Shown: positions 16,189-24,897, numbered from the stretch's first letter. The stretch: DNA of 64,000 bases from CAZRVH01 sp964608325 (GCA_964608325.1 CAZSMX010000005.1:8672-72671), one strand, 5' to 3'. Notes: a model not told the origin generated them from the sequence alone. A program made the numbers and translations.

Positions 16189-16728
16189 ATGGTCAAGCCA
16201 CTGCAAGCCACCGTCGAAGAGTCGTTCCTCAAGGCGTACGACGAGTACTCCGACGCGATTTTCCGCCATTGTTACTATCGCGTATACGACCGCGAGCGGG
16301 GCAAGGATCTGATGCAGGAAACGTTCATACGCGTGTGGGAGTACCTGGCGAAGGGGGAGAAGGTGGATAACATGCGCGCGTTTCTGTATCGCATCGCGAA
16401 CAACCTCATCATCGACGAAAGCCGCAAGAAAAAGGAGCAGTCGCTGGAGGCGTTGCAGGAAGTGGGATTCGATCCCGGCATCGACGTGCGCGATCACCTG
16501 AACAACAAGATTGAGAAGGACCGGGTGCTCGTCACGTTGCAGCAATTGGACGAGCCCTACCGCGATATCATCCTCATGCGCTACGTCAGCGACCTCTCCC
16601 CCTCGGAGATCGCGGACGTTATCGGCGAATCCGCCAATACCGTTTCCGTTCGCATTTACCGAGGTTTAAAGCAACTCCGGTCGCTTTTGGCAGAACCCCC
16701 GTCATCTTCTTCCGTTTCATCCGTCTAA
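16189..16728 (+). CDS. ECF-type sigma-70 family factor
   Basis: About 180 residues. Sigma region 2 is clear (FRHCYYRVYDRERGKDLMQETFIRVWEYL, then a region-2.4-like segment ending NLIIDESRKKK), and region 4 has a helix-turn-helix (LDEPYRDIILMRYVSDLSPSEIADVIGES). A Ser-rich tail ends the protein. The next gene encodes a membrane protein placed where an anti-sigma factor normally sits, so the pair is probably a sigma/membrane-regulator module. A GTG at 16129 would add 20 residues; ATG 16189 is preferred because region 2 starts soon after it, but this is not certain. Confidence 0.88.
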   Translation: MVKPLQATVEESFLKAYDEYSDAIFRHCYYRVYDRERGKDLMQETFIRVWEYLAKGEKVDNMRAFLYRIANNLIIDESRKKKEQSLEALQEVGFDPGIDVRDHLNNKIEKDRVLVTLQQLDEPYRDIILMRYVSDLSPSEIADVIGESANTVSVRIYRGLKQLRSLLAEPPSSSSVSSV

Positions 16729-16784
16729 TATATCCGCGGGGAAATTTTTAAACCCCCACCCTGGCTCCGGCCACCCTCACCACC

Positions 16785-17981
16785 ATGGACGATCAGCTCC
16801 AGCTTGACCGCCAACTCACGGAATTCTTCGCCCAGGCGAAGGCAACATCCCTCACGCCCGATGAGCGTGAGTTCTGTCGGTTCGCGATCGAATCGCATTT
16901 GATGGCGCAATCCGTAAGTCTCACTGAAGCGGGACGTCTTGATGGTATGGCACACGGACGGCAAACATCGGGGGCACCGGACCTCTTCCTGGATGAGAAA
17001 GAGAAGAGGCACGTGCGCAAGAACATCGTTTCGTTCATGCAGCAGAATCCGCGCTACGTTCCGGATGCGGAGGTGCAGTCGTTCTCGTTCTACCGTATTT
17101 TCGAACTCGCGTTCCCGCGTTTCGCGCTGGGGGTGCTGATGTTCGTGGGAGTCGGCGCCGGCGTCACGTTCGCGTCGCAAGCGAGCGTGCCCGGAGATTT
17201 CCTGTATTCTTTCAAGGTGAACGTCTACGAGCCGATGGTGTCCAAGCTCGCGACGAGCGACACCTCGCAGGCCGCATGGGAAGCGCGCCGCGCGCAGAAC
17301 AGGTTGAAGGAAGCTACGAAACTTGCCGCCGAATCCAAGCTGACAGAAGAAGCTGCCGCGCGCTTGCGTATTAGTTTCGAGAAGCACTTGGAGAAGACCC
17401 AGGAGAACATCAATATTTTGGCCGCCAACGGCGACGAGGAAGTCGCGACGTCGATCCAAACGAACCTCGAGAAATATTTGGAATCCAACTCTTCCATCGT
17501 TCGCCAAATCGCGTCGGGTGGAGACGAGGATCCTTCCATGGGGATCGCCGCCGCCGCGAGGGCAAAGGATTCAACCGATGATAAAGATGAAAAAGAAAAG
17601 GGGAACTCATCCGCCGCGCATCAGGACGCATTGGTGAAGAAAGTTCAGACGATCCTGAATGCGGTCGCCGGTTCTTCCTCGTCCGATGCATCATCGTCAG
17701 TCGTAGTTACATCCAGTTCGAAGGCGAAAGGCGAGGATAAGAAAGACGGCGCATCATCCGCTGCATCATCCGAGCGCGCCGTGTCTTCCGCCAAGGAATC
17801 CCAGGCAAGCTCCGCCGTGTCGGCAATCATCGATGTCGATACGGACGAAGAGGTCGAGGTGGATTTGGAGGCGAATCTCGGCGCACAGGCGTCGTCCGCC
17901 GCAGTGCTCGTTCCCGCGCTGTTCGAGGACATCATGACGGCGACGAGTTCCGTGCCGCCGCTGCCGAATCTCCTGCCGTAA
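16785..17981 (+). CDS. DUF5667-like membrane protein, probable partner of the sigma factor
   Basis: The 398-residue protein has a cytoplasmic N-terminus of about 105 residues, a single membrane helix (about 106-126, ALGVLMFVGVGAGVTFA), then SVPGDFLYSFKVNVYEPM. That PGDxLYxxK motif is typical of DUF5667 domains found beside ECF sigma factors in CPR and actinobacteria. A charged helical domain with Glu/Lys repeats follows (to about 255), then a long Ser/Ala/Asp/Glu-rich tail (about 256-398). It lies 56 bases downstream of the sigma gene on the same strand. An anti-sigma role is inferred from position and topology; no zinc anti-sigma motif is visible. Confidence 0.7.
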   Translation: MDDQLQLDRQLTEFFAQAKATSLTPDEREFCRFAIESHLMAQSVSLTEAGRLDGMAHGRQTSGAPDLFLDEKEKRHVRKNIVSFMQQNPRYVPDAEVQSFSFYRIFELAFPRFALGVLMFVGVGAGVTFASQASVPGDFLYSFKVNVYEPMVSKLATSDTSQAAWEARRAQNRLKEATKLAAESKLTEEAAARLRISFEKHLEKTQENINILAANGDEEVATSIQTNLEKYLESNSSIVRQIASGGDEDPSMGIAAAARAKDSTDDKDEKEKGNSSAAHQDALVKKVQTILNAVAGSSSSDASSSVVVTSSSKAKGEDKKDGASSAASSERAVSSAKESQASSAVSAIIDVDTDEEVEVDLEANLGAQASSAAVLVPALFEDIMTATSSVPPLPNLLP

Positions 17982-18021
17982 TCGGTGGAGTCGCGCGGGG
18001 AATCCCCGTATGCTGTCCCGC

Positions 18022-18729
18022 ATGAAAGACGCCAAGACAGCCGCCGGCGAACCGATCCGCATCAGCAGGTCGAAGGTGGAATTGTTCGTGGAGTGCCCGC
18101 GTTGTTTTTACTTGGACAAGGTCCGCGGCGTCGCACGGCCGGATTTCGCGACGTATTCGCTCAACCTCGCCGTCGACCATCTTTTGAAAAAAGAATTCGA
18201 TACCTATCGCCTGAGCGAGGAAGCGCATCCGCTGATGTCGCTGTACGGAGTGGAAGCGGTTCCGTTCAAACATCGCGACCTGGATCAGTGGCGCACGAAA
18301 GGGATCGACGCGGTGCACGACGGATTGCTTCTCTTCGGCATCGTGGACGACGTATGGAAGCACGACGACGGCACGCTCGCGATCGTCGACTACAAGGCGA
18401 CGAGTACGAATGCGGCCATCACGTTGGACGGCGATTACCGCGCGGGGTACAAGCGGCAGCTGGAGTTCTACCAGTGGCTGTTCCGACACAACGGGTTCGA
18501 CGTGTCCGACACCGGATACTTCGTGTTCGTGAACGCGGACAAGGAGAAAGACGCCTTCGATAAGAAACTGGAGTTCACGCCGCAGATTCTTTCGTACGAA
18601 GGGAACGGGGAGTGGATCGAAGACGCGCTGCAGGCGATCAAGGAATGCATCGAAAGCGACGTGCCTCCGCCCTCCTCGAACGGCTGCAAATGGTGCGCGT
18701 ACAGAAAAAACGCGCTGCAGATCGAATAA
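18022..18729 (+). CDS. PD-(D/E)XK nuclease, RecB/Cas4-like, with paired cysteines
   Basis: The 235-residue protein has the nuclease core GIVDDVW (Asp) followed by LAIVDYKAT (Asp-x-Lys) at about 114-134. A conserved Gln-Tyr helix (KRQLEFYQWL) follows, as in PDDEXK_1/RecB/Cas4 domains. One cysteine pair lies near the N-terminus (ECPRCFYLD) and another near the C-terminus (NGCKWCAYR), an arrangement that in Cas4/AddB-type nucleases holds an Fe-S cluster. No cas genes are near. The start at 18022 is preferred over 18010 because TATGCT (18009-18014) overlaps the earlier ATG and ends 7 bases before this one. Confidence 0.78.
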   Translation: MKDAKTAAGEPIRISRSKVELFVECPRCFYLDKVRGVARPDFATYSLNLAVDHLLKKEFDTYRLSEEAHPLMSLYGVEAVPFKHRDLDQWRTKGIDAVHDGLLLFGIVDDVWKHDDGTLAIVDYKATSTNAAITLDGDYRAGYKRQLEFYQWLFRHNGFDVSDTGYFVFVNADKEKDAFDKKLEFTPQILSYEGNGEWIEDALQAIKECIESDVPPPSSNGCKWCAYRKNALQIE

Positions 18730-18771
18730 GAGCGCGAAAGCCTGGCGGAGCCACGTCATTCGAGAACGACG

Positions 18772-18863
18772 TGGCGGAGAGGGAGGGATTCGAACCCTCG
18801 ATACGGTTTTACCCGTATACCACATTAGCAGTGTGGTGCTTTCGGCCACTCAGCCACCTCTCC
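18772..18863 (-). tRNA. tRNA-Ser (anticodon GCU)
   Basis: A 92-base class-II tRNA with acceptor GGAGAGG paired near TCCCTCTCC, anticodon stem CCACA/TGTGG with loop CTGCTAA (anticodon GCU), a long variable arm, T-arm GTTCGAATCCC and encoded CCA. An 8-bp copy of the 3' end (TGGCGGAG) recurs 29 bp downstream at 18743-18750, next to a GCCACGTC/GACGTGGC inverted repeat that overlaps the tRNA end. Confidence 0.95.
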
Positions 18864-18916
18864 AGGCAGCGGGAGTATACGGATCCCTTCTTTGATTAAA
18901 AAGGGGAAATCCCGGT

Positions 18917-19453
18917 TTATGCCTTCGCCAGAAGCGATGTATCGATGCCGTTCACGGTCACCACGTCGAGCGTGTTTCCGTTCAGGTAGTAGGCCTGGGT
19001 GATGAAGGCGAGAATCTCGTCCGTCACGAGGACGCATCCCATACTCTCGTAGCGCTTCTCTTCCTCCAGCATCGTCGCGATCGACTTATGGGAGTGGATG
19101 CCATAGGAGGTGCGCTCGTCCTTGTAGTAGAGGCGTAGGAAGAGGCCTGTGGGGCCGAATGTCGTGCGATCCGGCTGGATATGCGTCGAAAGGACCGTCC
19201 AACGCCTGTTGGGCGTGGCGGCGTTATAGCTCAGGCCCAGGTAGCGTACGTAGCGCCTCTGGCCCGTTGCGACCTTAAACTCCATGTAGGAGCCATTATC
19301 ATGCACCAGATAGCCCATATTCGCGCTCGTATCGACAATCAGGCGGTCTCCTTTCATGGAGATCCAGTTTTCCGGCGGAATAACCGGTGAATCGACCTGC
19401 GGAGCCGTCGCGGCAAGGGTAATACCGAAGAGGACAGAGAGGAGGTGTGTCAT
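18917..19453 (-). CDS. Secreted L,D-transpeptidase (YkuD-like)
   Basis: The 178-residue protein has an N-terminal signal peptide (about 1-18). The C-terminal half carries GIHSHKS (His120/His122) and, 17 residues on, SMGCV with the presumed catalytic Cys140. This fits the YkuD signature HX14-17SXGC, though the usual Arg/Asn after Cys-Val is not obvious. Such enzymes make 3-3 or lipoprotein crosslinks in peptidoglycan. It is short for the family and has no LysM or PG-binding domain. TATAGT (19465-19470, minus) lies 11 bases before the ATG. The next gene upstream is divergent rsmH. Confidence 0.68.
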   Translation of the reverse strand: MTHLLSVLFGITLAATAPQVDSPVIPPENWISMKGDRLIVDTSANMGYLVHDNGSYMEFKVATGQRRYVRYLGLSYNAATPNRRWTVLSTHIQPDRTTFGPTGLFLRLYYKDERTSYGIHSHKSIATMLEEEKRYESMGCVLVTDEILAFITQAYYLNGNTLDVVTVNGIDTSLLAKA

Positions 19454-19604
19454 GGGTTTGTTATACTATAATAAATAGTAATAAAGTCAATGATACGGAT
19501 GGCGTCAGAAAGCCAAAACAGACAACTTTAAAAGGGTCAGATTCCAGTTATTGAGTAACTTTTGTATGCAGGATTCAGAAGCACGGAATGACAAGCATAA
19601 AACA

Positions 19605-19632
19605 TTGCTCCTGGGCGTTTCTACCCTAGACT
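19605..19632 (+). promoter_or_regulatory. Promoter of rsmH
   Basis: TTGCTC (19605-19610), a 16-bp spacer, TAGACT (19627-19632). The first ATG (19643) is 10 bases past the -10, giving an almost leaderless mRNA. The rest of the 19454-19642 gap holds only the divergent promoter of the L,D-transpeptidase and nothing else I can name. Confidence 0.6.
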
Positions 19633-19642
19633 CGGGATACCC

Positions 19643-20542
19643 ATGGCGGATATGCGACACATACCGGTATTGCTCACGACCGTTCTCGATATTCTCGGGC
19701 CCCAGGCAGGGGATCGGGTATTGGACGTTACTCTTGGTTTGGGCGGCCATTCCGAGGCTTTCCTGAAGGCGATAGGGCCGGCGGGACATTTGGTCGCATT
19801 GGATGCGGACGAAGAAAACATGCGTTTCGCCAAGGAGCGCCTGGCCCCCTTCGGCAATCAGGCGGAATTGCACCATATCAATTTCGGGGACGTGCGCTCC
19901 CAGGAGCTGGAACCGGTTGATATCGTATTCGCGGATCTCGGTCTCAGCTCTCCGCATATCGATAATGCCGAGCGCGGATTCTCCTTCCGTTTCGACGGTC
20001 CGTTGGACCTGCGCTTCGACCGATCGAGGGGCGAGACCGCTGCGGATCTCCTCGAACGGATTTCCCCGGAAGATTTGTATGTGGTATTTCGTAAGTACGG
20101 AGAGCTCCAGCAGTCCAACAGGCTTTCCAAGCTCCTCGCCGGCAAGCGGTGGGAGACGACGAGCGACGTGAAAAAGATCGTGGAAGAAGCGTACGGCTAT
20201 CGCGCCAAGTCCGTATTGCCGCAGGTGTTCCAAGCACTGCGTATCGCAGTGAATGACGAACTCGGTGTTTTAACCGAGTTGTTGCATGCGGGACTGGATC
20301 TCTTGAAACCGGGTGGACGCATGGGAGTTCTCAGCTACCATTCACTCGAAGACCGCATGGTGAAACACTTGTTCCGCGAGGTCTGCACTCCGCTGAAGGA
20401 TCCCGTCACCGGCAAGGTCGCGGTTCCCAGCGCATTCGAACTCGTCACGCCCAAGGCGATCGTTCCTTCCGACCAGGAAATCCAGGAAAACCAGCGCGCC
20501 CGCAGCGCGAAGTTCCGCGTCATCCGGAAGAAGCCGGAATAA
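19643..20542 (+). CDS. rsmH: 16S rRNA m4C1402 methyltransferase RsmH (MraW)
   Basis: RsmH N4-methylates C1402 in the ribosomal decoding site. The 299-residue sequence shows the RHIPVLLTTVLDIL start, SAM motif DVTLGLGGHSEAFL, DADEENMRFA, VFADLGLSSPHID, and the C-terminal LKPGGRMGVLSYHSLEDRMVK motif. ATG 19643 or ATG 19652 could be the start. It is the first gene of a two-gene unit with an FtsL-like protein 9 bases downstream, echoing the start of the dcw cluster (mraW-ftsL-ftsI); mraZ is missing and ftsI is elsewhere. Confidence 0.94.
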   Translation: MADMRHIPVLLTTVLDILGPQAGDRVLDVTLGLGGHSEAFLKAIGPAGHLVALDADEENMRFAKERLAPFGNQAELHHINFGDVRSQELEPVDIVFADLGLSSPHIDNAERGFSFRFDGPLDLRFDRSRGETAADLLERISPEDLYVVFRKYGELQQSNRLSKLLAGKRWETTSDVKKIVEEAYGYRAKSVLPQVFQALRIAVNDELGVLTELLHAGLDLLKPGGRMGVLSYHSLEDRMVKHLFREVCTPLKDPVTGKVAVPSAFELVTPKAIVPSDQEIQENQRARSAKFRVIRKKPE

Positions 20543-20551
20543 TTTCCATCC

Positions 20552-20893
20552 ATGTTCCAACTTTTCTCGCCATCGGCAGTTACGCGCCGCTCATCCCTGG
20601 GAAAGCTGATCGACCAGAGTACTGTTTTGCTGATGGTGTGCATCGGATCGCTCATCCTGTTGCTCGCGCTTATGATCCTGTTCCACGAAAACGCCAACGC
20701 GACGAAGGGATACAGGTTGCGCACGTTGGAATACGAACGTTCGCAACTCCTGCTGGAAGAAGAGGTGCAAAAGATGCAGGTTGCCCAGCAACAGTCGTTG
20801 GAAACGCTTCAAAACGACCCGAAAATCGAAGCCATGATCCAAGCAAAACAGAAGTCGTACGTGATGGGGGAAAAGGAGATGGCGGCGCGTTGA
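20552..20893 (+). CDS. FtsL-like bitopic division protein
   Basis: The 113-residue protein has a short cytoplasmic N-terminus, one membrane helix (about 26-45, VLLMVCIGSLILLLALMILF), then an extracytoplasmic coiled coil (about 55-100, heptad-like Leu/Glu/Gln pattern). Size, topology and position directly after rsmH match FtsL/FtsB-type proteins that hold the septal PBP complex. FtsL proteins are poorly conserved in sequence, so the call rests on synteny and topology. The gap of 9 bases indicates co-transcription with rsmH. Confidence 0.68.
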   Translation: MFQLFSPSAVTRRSSLGKLIDQSTVLLMVCIGSLILLLALMILFHENANATKGYRLRTLEYERSQLLLEEEVQKMQVAQQQSLETLQNDPKIEAMIQAKQKSYVMGEKEMAAR

Positions 20894-20997
20894 AATAACA
20901 GTATTCGTAAAATAGCCAATAGATACCTAATTCGTATTTTTTTAAAGCCTTTTTGTTACTGGAAAAAAACGGATAAAAATGCTATAATGAAAGGAAT

Positions 20998-22716
20998 ATG
21001 AAAAAGAAGACAGTGACGGCCAGCATCCACTCAAAAATCGCCTTCGTCGCGGCTTTGGCTGTCGTTGGACTGTACATCGAGAGCGGTATCACCAATACGA
21101 CCGCCGTGGTAATAAGCTGCGGTGACGGCAAGCTCACTCAAAACGAGCAGTGTGACGATGGCAATATCGCGAATTATGACGGATGCAACGATAGTTGTTA
21201 CACCGAGCCGGGATATTCTTGTACGTCCGTTAAAAATGCGAAGAGCGTATGCACGTTGCCGAAATGCGGTGACGGTACTTTGGATATCGGAGAGGATTGC
21301 GATGATGGAAACAAGGAGGCGACCGATGCCTGTACGGCGACTTGCAAGACGGCGAAATGCGGTGACAAAGTTGTTCAAAAAGGCATTGAAGAATGCGACG
21401 ATGGAAATTCCATTGAAACGGATGCATGCCTCAATAACTGCACAAAGCCTTTATGTGGAAACGGACGTATCGAAGGGAAGGAACAGTGTGACGACGGCAA
21501 TAAGAGGGGGGATGACTCATGTTCGATAACATGCACGATCCAGTCCACCTACTGCGGAAATTCACGATTGGATTCAGGCGAAGAATGCGATCTCGGTCTT
21601 CAAAACGGCTCTTCGCCGCTGTGTAACAGCGAGTGTAAAGTCCCGTACTGCGGGGATGGGTATGTCACGCCGAGTGCCGCTGAGGAATGCGAGCCGGAAA
21701 AGGCCAAGGATGGAAGCTTCTTGGAAGTGCAATGTGGCAAGACGTGCACTGTTCCTACCTGTTCCGAATCCGATCCGGATTCTTGTACCGGCGGATGCAA
21801 ATGGAAAATCCTCCCCGCATGCCAAGCCTCGAGTGTTTCATCCAAGGCCGCAAGCGGTGCGACGCTTTCTTCCGCTTCCTCCTCTAGTTCATCCGGTTCG
21901 TTGAAAAGCTCATCTTCTTCCGGTTCGATCGCATCCGTTGCGTCGGCCGCTGCCTCATCGATAGCTCTTTCTTCCGTTACTTCTTCTTCCGCGGAAAGCG
22001 TTGCTTCTTCCGCCCAGTCATCCTCGGATGAGCCGGTCGATCTCTCCGCTGTTTGCGGCAACAACCTGAAGGAAGGCAAGGAGCAGTGCGATACCGGAGG
22101 AAGGAATTCCTTGCTTCCAAATGCGTGTCGCCCGGATTGCACCAATGCCAAATGCGGCGATGGAGTGGTGGATGCGAAGGAACAATGCGACGATGGATTG
22201 AAAAATTCCGATACGCTTCGCGACGCTTGCAGAACGAAATGCGTCAAACCTAAGTGCGGAGACGGCGTTGTCGATAACGGCGAAGCATGTGACGCGGGTG
22301 CGGAAAACTCCAATACCGCGCCCGATGCATGTCGCAAGGATTGCAAGCGCGCGTTTTGCGGCGACGGAGTCGTAGACGCAGGCGAAGAATGCGACGGTAA
22401 GGGCAAGGAAACGGCGGCATGCACGCTTCAGTGTACAAAGCCGTACGTGCCGGTATGCGGTGACGGCAAAATGGAGGGTGCGGAAGAATGTGATGATGGA
22501 AACCTGGTGAACACCGATGAGTGTTCTGTGGAATGCAAGCTTCCTGTGTGTGGAAACAAGAAAATCGAAGCAAAGGAGGAATGTGACGATGGAAACGTTA
22601 CAAGCGGCGACGGATGCAGCAATCTCTGCGTCGAGGAATGGTCCATAGGATCTTTCTTCCGTTGGTTGTTCGAATTATTCCTTATGCCGTTCACGTTCGC
22701 TACGGAGGGGCAGTAA
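20998..22716 (+). CDS. Large secreted Cys-rich repeat protein (DUF4215 / myxococcus Cys-rich type)
   Basis: The 572-residue protein has an N-terminal membrane or signal helix (about 11-26), then about a dozen copies of a 35-45 residue repeat of the form CGDGxxxxxEECDDGN...C...C, the DUF4215 type. A Ser-rich segment (about 277-345) splits them into two groups. The C-terminus is hydrophobic (WSIGSFFRWLFELFLMPFTF) and may anchor it. It probably forms a disulfide-stabilised rod at the cell surface; a DsbA-like oxidase is encoded at 52060. TATAAT (20983-20988) ends 9 bases before the ATG; AAAGGA between them could act as a weak ribosome site. Confidence 0.85.
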   Translation: MKKKTVTASIHSKIAFVAALAVVGLYIESGITNTTAVVISCGDGKLTQNEQCDDGNIANYDGCNDSCYTEPGYSCTSVKNAKSVCTLPKCGDGTLDIGEDCDDGNKEATDACTATCKTAKCGDKVVQKGIEECDDGNSIETDACLNNCTKPLCGNGRIEGKEQCDDGNKRGDDSCSITCTIQSTYCGNSRLDSGEECDLGLQNGSSPLCNSECKVPYCGDGYVTPSAAEECEPEKAKDGSFLEVQCGKTCTVPTCSESDPDSCTGGCKWKILPACQASSVSSKAASGATLSSASSSSSSGSLKSSSSSGSIASVASAAASSIALSSVTSSSAESVASSAQSSSDEPVDLSAVCGNNLKEGKEQCDTGGRNSLLPNACRPDCTNAKCGDGVVDAKEQCDDGLKNSDTLRDACRTKCVKPKCGDGVVDNGEACDAGAENSNTAPDACRKDCKRAFCGDGVVDAGEECDGKGKETAACTLQCTKPYVPVCGDGKMEGAEECDDGNLVNTDECSVECKLPVCGNKKIEAKEECDDGNVTSGDGCSNLCVEEWSIGSFFRWLFELFLMPFTFATEGQ

Positions 22717-22833
22717 ACGCCTAACATGATTGCTTGTCGCAATGGTTTCTTTTTGATGTAAAAAAGTCATCTTTTTCCATGCAAAAAAGGGGCGGCGTCG
22801 CTAGTTTGCTATCTCTACCTGTTCCCGTTCCAC

Positions 22834-22938
22834 ATGCTGTATCAGATTCTTCCGGTTCTGATCCTTGCAAACGCGGCGCTGCTGACCGTTACGCTGCGCT
22901 TGGCATTTGCTCCCGCCCGAAACGAAGGGGGGGAGTAA
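22834..22938 (+). CDS. Possible 34-aa membrane peptide
   Basis: The gap 22717-23022 contains a short frame starting MLYQILPVLILANAALLTV and ending in a basic and acidic tail (FAPARNEGGE). It has one convincing membrane helix. A TGCTATCTC extended -10-like element lies about 20 bases upstream. There is no Shine-Dalgarno. The same frame is open further upstream without an ATG. It could be a real small protein, the remnant of a longer membrane protein, or chance. Otherwise the gap holds only an AT-rich hairpin (AAAAAG/CTTTTT near 22765-22780) that may end the preceding gene. Confidence 0.28.
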   Translation: MLYQILPVLILANAALLTVTLRLAFAPARNEGGE

Positions 22939-23022
22939 GACGAATCAATCCTGGATGCGGTCATTTCCGCTACCAAAAAGCGGGAAGAATCAGTATGATG
23001 CCGGCTCTTTTCCCCCTTCCCA

Positions 23023-24474
23023 ATAGACCACGGCGACGTCATCCTTCGGTTCCAGGACGTATCGTTCGAATACGATCATCATAAGCCCATCCTGAGTGAG
23101 GCGAGTTTTTCGGTGCGCGAGAACGCCAAGCTGACGATCATGGGGCAAAACGGCGCCGGCAAGAGCACCATCTTCAAGATGATCATGAAGGAATTGAAGC
23201 CCCAAGAAGGGGAGATCCACATCAAGAAAGGGGTCACGATCGGCATCGCCAAACAGGTGATCCCGCACGAAGACCTGGAGAAGTCGGTCCTTGAATTTTT
23301 CGAGGGTGCGTTTTCGGAGAAAATGTATGACATCGAGCGCCACATCGCGAAGGTGTTGGACGCGGTGAACCTGAAGGCGCCGCTCGATAAGAAGATCTCC
23401 GCTTTCTCCGGCGGACAAAAGGCGCGCCTGCTCCTGGCGTTCGCGCTCATCCAGGAGCCGGATATCCTTCTCCTCGACGAACCGACGAATAACCTCGATA
23501 AGGCGGGCATCGACCATCTGACGGGGTTCCTGGTGATGTACGACAAGACGTGCATCGTCATTTCCCACGATGCGGACTTCCTGAATAGCTTCACGGAAGG
23601 CGTGCTCTACCTGGACGCGCACTCGCACAAGGTGGACCAGCACGTAGGCGATTACTTCGACGTGGTGGAGCGCATCCAGGAGCAGATCGAACGCGAACAG
23701 AGCCAGAACGCCCGCATGGAGAAGGACATCCAGGACCAGAAGGACAAGATCAACTTCTTCTCGCATAAGGGGGGAAAGATGCGCAAGCTAGCGAGCAAGA
23801 TGCGCGACGCGGTGGAAGAAGCGGAGGAGAACAAAGTCGACGTCCGTCGCGAGGACAAGACGATCCCGCCGTTCACCATCGACATCGCCGATTTCACGAA
23901 GCCGCTCGCGGAGATCACGTCCGTGACGATCATGAAGGACCACAAGCCGACGAAGAAAAACGTCGCGGTTACCCTGCGCAAACGGCATCGGGTCCTCATC
24001 ACGGGGCCCAACGGCATCGGCAAGAGCACGCTTCTGGAGGCGATGGCCACGGGCAAGGAAAAGGGCGCCGTCATCACGCCGGGCGTCGTCGTCGGGTATT
24101 ACCGCCAGGATTTCTCCGGCCTTCCGATGGACAAGACCGTGTATCAGATCCTGGAAGACGCGATGGAGAAACCGAACCACCAGGAAATCTACTCCATGGC
24201 CGCGCGCTTCCTGCTCCCGGGAGACAAGGTGCAGACGCCCGCCCGCGCTTTGTCGGAAGGGCAGAAAGGATTGCTCTGCTTTGCGCGTTTCATGTTGCTG
24301 AAACCGACGTTGCTCATCCTCGACGAACCGACCAACCACATCAATTTCCGACATATCCCGGTGATCGCCGAGGCGTTGAACAATTACAAAGGCGGCATGA
24401 TCCTCGTCAGCCACGACCAGGAATTCCTGAAGAAGATCGAAATCGACGAGGAGTTGGACCTGGGGGCGTTGTGA
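23023..24474 (+). CDS. ABC-F family ATPase with non-standard start
   Basis: Two ABC domains in one chain, no membrane spans: Walker A GQNGAGKST and GPNGIGKST, signatures FSGGQKARLL and the variant LSEGQKGLL, Walker B LLLDEPTNNLD and LILDEPTNHIN. A long charged linker lies between them, as in ribosome-bound ABC-F translation factors. The first ordinary start in frame (GTG 23113) would delete the first strands and the A-loop. Yet the frame upstream is clearly coding (HGDVILRFQDVSFEYD) back to an ATA at 23023, with no ATG, GTG or TTG. TATGAT (22994-22999) and a pyrimidine-rich leader precede that ATA. Either ATA is the start, or a base was lost or changed here. Confidence 0.82.
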   Translation: MDHGDVILRFQDVSFEYDHHKPILSEASFSVRENAKLTIMGQNGAGKSTIFKMIMKELKPQEGEIHIKKGVTIGIAKQVIPHEDLEKSVLEFFEGAFSEKMYDIERHIAKVLDAVNLKAPLDKKISAFSGGQKARLLLAFALIQEPDILLLDEPTNNLDKAGIDHLTGFLVMYDKTCIVISHDADFLNSFTEGVLYLDAHSHKVDQHVGDYFDVVERIQEQIEREQSQNARMEKDIQDQKDKINFFSHKGGKMRKLASKMRDAVEEAEENKVDVRREDKTIPPFTIDIADFTKPLAEITSVTIMKDHKPTKKNVAVTLRKRHRVLITGPNGIGKSTLLEAMATGKEKGAVITPGVVVGYYRQDFSGLPMDKTVYQILEDAMEKPNHQEIYSMAARFLLPGDKVQTPARALSEGQKGLLCFARFMLLKPTLLILDEPTNHINFRHIPVIAEALNNYKGGMILVSHDQEFLKKIEIDEELDLGAL

Positions 24475-24477
24475 TGG

Positions 24478-24897
24478 TCATCCGTTGGCTTTCGTGTCGA
24501 TCGTCTCCGAGAAGCGAAGCAAGTATCCGTCAGGATCTTGTAGCACGAACTGCCGGCATACGACGGTATCTTCCGTACGTCGGTAGTGCTTTTCCTCAAG
24601 GGGCGCGAAAAAAGCCTGGCCGGCCTTCGATAATTTTTCGAATAATTCGGAAACATGGGTAGTCATGAATTGCATGTTTATTCCGCGTCCGAAAGGCTTT
24701 TGCAGTTCAGCGGTGTGCCACTGCTTATCCGCACCTATTTCTTCAAGCATAATCTGCGCTCCGTCTCGGGCGAGGAAGCAAAATTTCGCCTCCGGACGCT
24801 CGTAGAGAATCGTGAAGCCGAGTCCCTCGATATAAAAACGCAGGGAATCGGCGAAGGACGAACAGTATAGGACGGGTACCAGTGGATTCTGTTTCAT
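24478..24897 (-). CDS. VOC-family (glyoxalase/bleomycin-resistance-like) protein
   Basis: The 139-residue protein has the VOC start VPVLYCSSFADSLRFYIEGLGF, then FCFLARDGAQIMLEEI and the late FVLQDPDGYLLRFSE motif with the conserved metal-ligand Glu. Members include glyoxalases, dioxygenases and drug-binding proteins; substrate cannot be assigned. The start at 24897 is chosen because an extended -10, TGCTATGAT (TATGAT at 24904-24909, minus strand), ends 6 bases before it. It is convergent with the ABC-F gene (3-base gap) and follows a tRNA fragment and tRNA-Arg. Confidence 0.8.
   Translation of the reverse strand: MKQNPLVPVLYCSSFADSLRFYIEGLGFTILYERPEAKFCFLARDGAQIMLEEIGADKQWHTAELQKPFGRGINMQFMTTHVSELFEKLSKAGQAFFAPLEEKHYRRTEDTVVCRQFVLQDPDGYLLRFSETIDTKANG

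Noticed and set aside
22734..23022. A plus-strand frame running into the ABC-F gene region
   Set aside because: Its translation is basic, low in hydrophobic pattern and frameshifted relative to the ABC-F sequence; only the short hydrophobic frame inside it looked protein-like.
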